Shown here: one piece after another, positions 59,350-64,000 of the stretch
Layout: each line of letters begins with the position of its first letter
Numbering within the stretch: the first letter of the stretch is position 1
Origin: JAJZOM01 sp046703545
GTDB taxonomy: Archaea > Thermoplasmatota > Thermoplasmata > Thermoplasmatales > Thermoplasmataceae
Direction of reading: 5' to 3'
Assembly (NCBI GenBank): GCA_046703545.1
Contig: JBJKSX010000003.1
Span: 1 to 64,000, forward strand
Length of the DNA: 64,000 nt
The notes under the pieces: model-generated
Database searches by the model: none
What the model saw: the letters and a program-made list of their open reading frames with translations, nothing else
What the model was told of the DNA's origin: nothing
Made by a program: the position numbers and the translations under genes

Positions 59350-61554
59350 ATGGGCCGAAAAGAAGACAATATTGCTAAGGCAATGAAATTAATTGAAAAA
59401 CCGGAGAAGATAAGGAACATGGGTATTGCCGCCCACATTGATCATGGCAAGACTACACTAAGTGACAATCTTATTGCCGGAGCCGGTATGATGAGCGAAG
59501 AGCTTGCAGGAAAACAGCTTCTGCTGGATTATGATGAACAGGAGCAGGCTCGTGGTATTACTATAAACGCAGCAACAGCCTCAATGGTGCATCCATATGA
59601 CGATGAAGAGTTTCTAATCAACCTTATTGATACACCAGGCCACGTTGACTTCGGAGGAGATGTGACGAGAGCCATGAGGGCAGTCGATGGCTGCATCATC
59701 GTTGTTGATGCTGTGGAAGGTGTCATGCCTCAGACAGAGACTGTCATCAGACAGGCACTGAGGGAAAGGGTGAAACCTGTTCTATTCATAAACAAGGTGG
59801 ACCGTTTAATCAACGAACTCAAGCTGAACGGAGATGAGATGCAGAAGAGGTTCCTGAAAATAATCACCGACGTCAACAAACTTCTCGGCAAATATTCTCC
59901 AGCCGAATTCCAGAAAGAGTGGCAGGTAAACGTCATGGACGGCAGAGTCGCATTTGGTTCTGCGTACCACAATTGGGCCATTTCAGTTCCCGCAATGAAA
60001 GATTATGGCGTCACATTTAAGGACATAGTTGACCTGGTCAGGGCTGAAAAGCAGAAGGAACTTGCAAAGAAAGCCCAGCTTCACAGAATCATTCTCAACA
60101 TGGTCATCAAGCACCTTCCAAACCCACTTGAAGCCCAGAAATACAGGATACCGCAGATATGGCGCGGAGACCTTAGTTCGGACATTGGAAAGGCGATGCA
60201 GGAATGCAAATTCCATGGGCCGGTTAGCATGATGGTAACCAAGATTATCATTGACCCACACGCGGGTGAAATTGCCGTGGGAAGGGTTTTCAGCGGCACC
60301 ATGAAGAAAGGGAGCGAGCTCTACATTGTGGGGCAGGGAAAGACGAAGTACAAGGTGCAGCTTCTTTCCATGATGGTGGGTCCCGACAGGATCTCAGTGG
60401 ATGAAATGGCTGCTGGAAATATAGCGGCAGTTGTAGGCCTGAAGGCTGCGATTGCAGGTTCCACCGTATCATCAAACGAGGACATGGACCCGTTCGAGCC
60501 AATGCAGCACTTCACAGACCCAGTTGTCACTCTGGCAATTGAGGCAAAGCACACCGCAGACCTTCCAAAACTCATTGATGTGCTGAGAAGTGTGTCCAAG
60601 GCCGATCCATCCATACAGATTGAGATCAACCAGGAGACTGGCGAACACCTGATTTCAGGTATGGGAGAACTCCACCTTGAAGTTACTTTGTACAGGATAA
60701 AGAATGATTTCAAAATCGATGTCCAAACCTCCGATCCTCTGGTTGTCTACAGGGAAACAGTGGGCAATAAGGGCGGCCCATTCGAAGGAAAATCGCCAAA
60801 CAAGCACAACAGGTTTTACTTCGAGGTGGAGCCACTTCCTGAGCAGGTTGAGAATCTCATTCACGAGGGGGAAATCCCGCAGGGAACCAAGTTCAAGGAT
60901 AAGAGGGCACTCCAGGAACAGCTTGAAGGCGCAGGCCTTTCAAGAGATGAAGCCAGGGGTCTCGTTATTGTGGAAGGGAACAACCTGATGGTTGATGTGA
61001 CCAAAGGTATCCAGTATCTTGATGAAACAATGGAGCTTCTGCAGGAGAGCTTCAAAGAAGTGATAACCAAGGGGCCACTTGCCAGCGAAAGAGTGAGTGG
61101 AATCAAGGCAAGGCTTGTTGATGCAAAACTCCATGAGGACAGCATTCACAGAGGGCCCGCTCAGGTCATACCTGCAGGCAGGAACTCCCTCAATGGTGCA
61201 ATAACCATGGGCAAGAGAATCCTTATGGAGCCAATGCAGAAAGTGTTCATCAATGTCCCACAGGAGCTAATGGGTTCCGTCACAAACGAAATTCAGCAGA
61301 GAAGGGGAGTTGTCGAGGAAATGAACCAGGAGGGCGATGACATCGTGGTCGTTGCAAAGGTTCCGGTTTCCGGAATGTTCGGATTTGCCTCGGCAATCAG
61401 GAGCGCAACGGGTGGAAAGGTCCTCTGGAACTCAGAGAACTCAGGATACCAGAAAGTCCCTGGAGAACTTCAGAAGGGAATTGTGGCGCAGATTAGGGAA
61501 AGGAAAGGCCTCAAAGCAGAGCCTTACGATGAAGCATATTACGCCCAACTCTAA
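59350..61554 (+). CDS. fusA: Elongation factor 2 (aEF2)
   Basis: The 734-residue translocase GTPase has the G1 motif AHIDHGKTT (28-36), DTPGHVDFGG (around 98-107), NKVD, and the diphthamide loop DSIHRGPAQVIPAGRN near 598-613 in which the His of IHRG is the modified residue. Domains III-V end with PYDEAYYAQL. No upstream operon partner. A T run at 61601-61607 is a likely terminator. Confidence 0.98.
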   Translation: MGRKEDNIAKAMKLIEKPEKIRNMGIAAHIDHGKTTLSDNLIAGAGMMSEELAGKQLLLDYDEQEQARGITINAATASMVHPYDDEEFLINLIDTPGHVDFGGDVTRAMRAVDGCIIVVDAVEGVMPQTETVIRQALRERVKPVLFINKVDRLINELKLNGDEMQKRFLKIITDVNKLLGKYSPAEFQKEWQVNVMDGRVAFGSAYHNWAISVPAMKDYGVTFKDIVDLVRAEKQKELAKKAQLHRIILNMVIKHLPNPLEAQKYRIPQIWRGDLSSDIGKAMQECKFHGPVSMMVTKIIIDPHAGEIAVGRVFSGTMKKGSELYIVGQGKTKYKVQLLSMMVGPDRISVDEMAAGNIAAVVGLKAAIAGSTVSSNEDMDPFEPMQHFTDPVVTLAIEAKHTADLPKLIDVLRSVSKADPSIQIEINQETGEHLISGMGELHLEVTLYRIKNDFKIDVQTSDPLVVYRETVGNKGGPFEGKSPNKHNRFYFEVEPLPEQVENLIHEGEIPQGTKFKDKRALQEQLEGAGLSRDEARGLVIVEGNNLMVDVTKGIQYLDETMELLQESFKEVITKGPLASERVSGIKARLVDAKLHEDSIHRGPAQVIPAGRNSLNGAITMGKRILMEPMQKVFINVPQELMGSVTNEIQQRRGVVEEMNQEGDDIVVVAKVPVSGMFGFASAIRSATGGKVLWNSENSGYQKVPGELQKGIVAQIRERKGLKAEPYDEAYYAQL

Positions 61555-61594
61555 TTTGCCTCTAAATTTTATTTTTATTTTACACCCATCCCAT

Positions 61595-61610
61595 ACCACA
61601 TTTTTTTAGG
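61595..61610 (+). terminator. Oligo-T terminator after aEF2
   Basis: T7 at 61601-61607 between the aEF2 stop (61554) and the threonine synthase start (61638), with further T-rich DNA at 61566-61581. Confidence 0.35.
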
Positions 61611-61637
61611 CGCGTCCCAATTCCAAGATGTATTTTC

Positions 61638-62660
61638 ATGAATGTCTTCTGCACAAGGTGTGGCAAAGCCAGGAACAGTTTCAGGGACTCACCCGTCTGC
61701 CAATGCGGTGGCATATATACAATGGAACCGGATTTCAAATACAGGGACGGCTCATATCTGGAAAAATTCCCCTATCTTTCCAAGGAAGTGTCCATCGGCG
61801 AAACCGTCACGCCTATTGTCAGGTTTCAGGGATTTGACCTCAAGCTGGAATATTTTTCACCCACTTACTCCTATAAAGACAGGGGAACAAAGGCACTCAT
61901 TTCCTGGCTTAAACAGAACCTTCCGGCCGGTTCGAGGATCAATGAGGATTCGTCTGGAAATGCAGGGGCATCTGTTGCTGCCTATGGTGCCGCAGCCGGA
62001 TTTGAAGTTCACATCTTCGTGCCCGAAAAAACTGTTGCCGGGAAGATAAATCAGATAAGGAGCTATGGCGCCAATATTCACAGGATTCCCGGGTCCAGGG
62101 AAGATGTCTCAGACGCTTGCAGAAATTCAGAAGGCTATTTCTCAAGTCATGTTTACAACCCGGAATTCAGGGATGGCATGAGGGAAATCAGTTATGAGAT
62201 CTTTCACCAGTATAATGGAGAGTTGCCCCAGACCATATTCATACCTGTTTCGGCGGGCACCCTCCTGCTAGGCGTTATCTCAGGATTCAAGCATCTCAGG
62301 GAATCAGGCCAGATTGACGAAGTTCCCCATTTTGTTGCAGTACAGACTGAGGCGGTTCAGCCACTGTGTTCCAGAATCAACGGAACACCATACGATCCAA
62401 AGGTTCCAGTGGAATCTATTGCAGACGCCCTGGTCTCGAAGGAACCCCCTCTCCTTGATCTGATGGCGAAAGAAATTCAGGAGTACGGCAGTTGTGTCAC
62501 AGTATCAGAACAGGAAATTGTGGATTCGAGGGATGAACTCTCAAGAAATGGGGTGCTGGTGGAATACAGCTCTGCAACGGTTTACGCAGCAAAGAAAAAG
62601 TGGAAAGGCGAAGGGAAAAGCCTCCTCCTGATGTCTGGAAACGGCCTGAAAAACCTTTAA
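61638..62660 (+). CDS. thrC: Threonine synthase
   Basis: The 340-residue PLP enzyme converts O-phosphohomoserine to threonine. An N-terminal zinc-ribbon-like part (C5, C8, C21, C23) precedes PTYSYKDRG (75-83, K80 the PLP lysine), NEDSSGNAGASVAAYGA (about 95-111), a Gly-rich phosphate loop around VSAGTLLLG, and a C-terminal MSGNGLKN. It is shorter than many versions but matches archaeal threonine synthase. Start ATG at 61638. Confidence 0.88.
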   Translation: MNVFCTRCGKARNSFRDSPVCQCGGIYTMEPDFKYRDGSYLEKFPYLSKEVSIGETVTPIVRFQGFDLKLEYFSPTYSYKDRGTKALISWLKQNLPAGSRINEDSSGNAGASVAAYGAAAGFEVHIFVPEKTVAGKINQIRSYGANIHRIPGSREDVSDACRNSEGYFSSHVYNPEFRDGMREISYEIFHQYNGELPQTIFIPVSAGTLLLGVISGFKHLRESGQIDEVPHFVAVQTEAVQPLCSRINGTPYDPKVPVESIADALVSKEPPLLDLMAKEIQEYGSCVTVSEQEIVDSRDELSRNGVLVEYSSATVYAAKKKWKGEGKSLLLMSGNGLKNL

Positions 62661-62662
62661 AC

Positions 62663-63121
62663 TCAAGCGGTGGCCTGCAATGCCTCTTCTGGGAGCCTGT
62701 CCAGATCAAGTTCCTTCCCATTTATGGTCAGTGAGTATCTCAGATCAGCACCGCCCTTTTTGACGATGATAGAGACACTGCAGTATTTGGTCAATGAAAG
62801 GTTGATGGCCTTCCGGGCTTTTTCAGGGCTAACCTCACCTTCCAGTATATAGTGGATATTGACGTGTTTCAGCGTCTTTGGGTGTTCCTCTTCCCTTTCG
62901 CCAGTTACTTCGCATCTGAAGCCCGTGAAGTCCACTTTCATTTTTTTCAGTATGTTCACAATGTCATCACTGGAGCAGCCTCCCATTGCAATGAGGAGGT
63001 GCTCGGTCGGCGAGAAATTCTGTGTATTGTTGGCGATTGAATTCTTCAGAGTGATGGAGACTTTTTCTGGCACATCAGTCTGAAATCCACCATTATCCAC
63101 GTATTTGAAAGAAATCTTCAT
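62663..63121 (-). CDS. OsmC-family peroxiredoxin-like protein
   Basis: The 152-residue protein has the two redox cysteines of OsmC/Ohr: C49 in AMGGCSSDD and C114 in TKYCSVSIIVKKG, reducing organic hydroperoxides or acting on related thiols. It begins MKISFKYVDN and has FSPTEHLLIAMGG before the first Cys. It is convergent with thrC, whose stop is two bases from its own. Confidence 0.9.
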   Translation of the reverse strand: MKISFKYVDNGGFQTDVPEKVSITLKNSIANNTQNFSPTEHLLIAMGGCSSDDIVNILKKMKVDFTGFRCEVTGEREEEHPKTLKHVNIHYILEGEVSPEKARKAINLSLTKYCSVSIIVKKGGADLRYSLTINGKELDLDRLPEEALQATA

Positions 63122-63186
63122 TGCGCGATTTATTTCAAAATGATATATAGAGTTTGGGCGAAAAACCCCAACTCAGCTTTCTAATA

Positions 63187-63687
63187 TTATTCCTCTGGGA
63201 CTTTCTTGAGGGCACTGCCCATAGCTTTCAGCGCATTGAGGACCGCAGTGAGCCCTGCAGAGATATCTGGGTCCTTCACCATTGCATAAAGCCTGAGAAG
63301 AGATGTAGCCTCTGGGTTCTTTGCCCCTGAAACCATGCCATCCCAGATCTCATCGCTGTTGTACAGAATCGCTTTGATGGTATCTGAGCCCTTTTCACTT
63401 GACATTGCATGTGCGACTGCCGATACAACGTTGACCATCTTCACAAGTCCATAGAGGAAATCCTTTGAAGTCAGGAAACTTGAAAGGAATTCAATATCAC
63501 TGGGGAGAAATTCTCCAGACATATTCTCCATGGCTTGAAGAAGACCTGAATTCTTCAGCTTTGAGAACAGGTTCATCATAGGCCCAAATGCGTCTGCATT
63601 GTCCAAAAGGCCCTTTATCAAAGGTTCCAGGTCATCATTTTCCATTTCAGGTTCTTCCTTGACTTTTTCTTCTGTATTTTCTGTCAT
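63187..63687 (-). CDS. DUF1641 family protein
   Basis: The 166-residue protein has an acidic N-terminus (EEKVKEEPEMENDD) and a helical DUF1641 body (LLDNADAFGPMMNLFSKLKNSGLLQAMENM, then SPDIE...LLRLYAMVKDPDISAGL). Genes of this family frequently lie next to sulfide:quinone oxidoreductase or NDH-2-like genes, as here. The role is unknown but probably supports the flavoprotein. It starts three bases after the upstream partial gene ends. Confidence 0.88.
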   Translation of the reverse strand: MTENTEEKVKEEPEMENDDLEPLIKGLLDNADAFGPMMNLFSKLKNSGLLQAMENMSGEFLPSDIEFLSSFLTSKDFLYGLVKMVNVVSAVAHAMSSEKGSDTIKAILYNSDEIWDGMVSGAKNPEATSLLRLYAMVKDPDISAGLTAVLNALKAMGSALKKVPEE

Positions 63688-63690
63688 TGT

Positions 63691-64000
63691 TCACACCATC
63701 CCCCTGACTATTGTTGAGAAGTATGTATCACTGGAACTCCACCTCAGCATGAAATCTCCAACATTCTCAGTTACGTGTTTGTGGCCATCTTCCTTGGTGG
63801 ACAGATATGAAAACGCCCTATCCTTTCCGGTTATTATTATTTGAGGCACCTTCGAAGAGTAGTGGGTCTCCGACAGCCCGCCGATTGCATCTGAGATGAT
63901 CTTCGATGCAGCGAAAGATGCCTGGAGGTAACTTGTTGCAGCGGTCTTCTGCTCCTTCAGGTTGTTTGAGTCACCCACTGCAAATACGGTATCCAGATTT
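63691..64000 (-). CDS. FAD-dependent oxidoreductase (SQR/NDH-2-like), C-terminal part; 5' end outside window
   Basis: The last ~103 residues of a flavoprotein. The frame is open to the window edge on the minus strand and includes TVFAVGDSNN, the late FAD motif of pyridine-nucleotide-disulfide/sulfide:quinone oxidoreductases, then a C-terminal helix and a membrane-proximal sheet (TGKDRAFSYLSTKEDGHK). The internal ATG/GTG-like M at the GDS region is not the start. With DUF1641 beside it, a sulfide:quinone oxidoreductase or type II NADH dehydrogenase is likely. Confidence 0.8.
   Translation of the reverse strand, partial: NLDTVFAVGDSNNLKEQKTAATSYLQASFAASKIISDAIGGLSETHYSSKVPQIIITGKDRAFSYLSTKEDGHKHVTENVGDFMLRWSSSDTYFSTIVRGMV

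Noticed and set aside
1..64000. CRISPR array, insertion sequence or prophage
   Set aside because: No regularly spaced repeats, transposase, terminal repeats or phage structural genes were seen anywhere in the window.

Overview
The window is archaeal and most likely from the Thermoplasmatales (Euryarchaeota). It encodes an archaeal translation and RNA-processing set: aEF1A, aEF2, aIF5A, uS10, L10e, L40e, archaeal GlyRS, Csl4, an Sm-like protein, archaeosine synthase and archaeal Rqc2. It also encodes a thermosome subunit with an alpha-type N-terminus, Cdc6/Orc1, a bifunctional FBP aldolase/phosphatase, a fused 2-oxoacid:ferredoxin oxidoreductase, and a heme-copper oxidase locus with its own cupredoxin. 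Many genes have a TATA-like box centred about 25-30 bases before an ATG, GTG or TTG start, suggesting leaderless transcripts. Genes inside operons more often show GGTG/GGAGG-type ribosome sites or ATGA/TAATG overlaps. The base composition (mid-40s % G+C by eye) resembles Thermoplasma or the uncultured 'alphabet plasmas' more than Ferroplasma or Picrophilus, but the species cannot be fixed from this sequence. No insertion sequence, CRISPR array, rRNA or prophage was found. The window reads as chromosomal core with a few lineage-specific islands.

Layout. 0-7.3 kb: ThyX-like fragment, thermosome, thioredoxin reductase, sucCD-argF, a small unknown and a METTL5-like methyltransferase. 7.3-9.1 kb: tRNA-His and an unrecognised gene pair. 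9.2-13.5 kb: GlyRS, a minus-strand csl4 / 54-residue ORF / lsm operon, and arcS. 13.6-20.8 kb: a cell-surface operon with a 957-residue repeat protein, two small proteins, a MoxR ATPase, a DUF58 protein and a polytopic membrane protein. 20.8-24.8 kb: amidohydrolase, aIF5A overlapping an agmatinase, a methyltransferase and L10e. 24.8-25.7 kb: a 0.9 kb stretch without a convincing gene. 25.7-33.5 kb: AbrB-like regulator, MFS carrier, zinc-ribbon membrane protein, an AlaX homologue that has lost its zinc ligands, FolC, Cdc6 and a LysE-type exporter. 33.7-42.5 kb: 2-oxoacid oxidoreductase, small unknowns, a UPF0200 kinase, PurQ, L40e, an M50 protease and FBP aldolase/phosphatase.

42.4-50.6 kb is a respiratory locus. 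A membrane iron-sulfur protein is divergent from an operon for oxidase subunits II and I, a cupredoxin, heme O synthase and two polytopic membrane proteins, with a perfect 20-base palindrome between the two units. 50.6-56 kb holds a CoxG / pseudo-hydrolase / thioesterase operon, Rqc2, PGI/PMI, a 30-residue membrane peptide and a Memo/LigB-like protein. 56-64 kb holds aEF1A-uS10 (with a striking palindrome in its promoter), two small surface proteins, aEF2, threonine synthase, an OsmC protein, and a DUF1641 protein beside the end of an FAD-dependent oxidoreductase cut by the window edge.

How the parts connect: central carbon metabolism (sucCD, 2-oxoacid oxidoreductase, FBP aldolase/phosphatase, PGI/PMI) and an oxidase-based respiratory chain indicate an aerobic or facultative heterotroph. 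The aIF5A-agmatinase overlap ties polyamine metabolism to hypusination. The Csl4/Lsm operon joins RNA decay with RNA chaperoning. No clear novel mobile or defence system was seen. The least explained pieces are the MoxR/DUF58 surface operon, the oxidase-linked membrane proteins, the zinc-less AlaX homologue, the gene pair after tRNA-His, and the palindromes at 44.57 and 56.08 kb.
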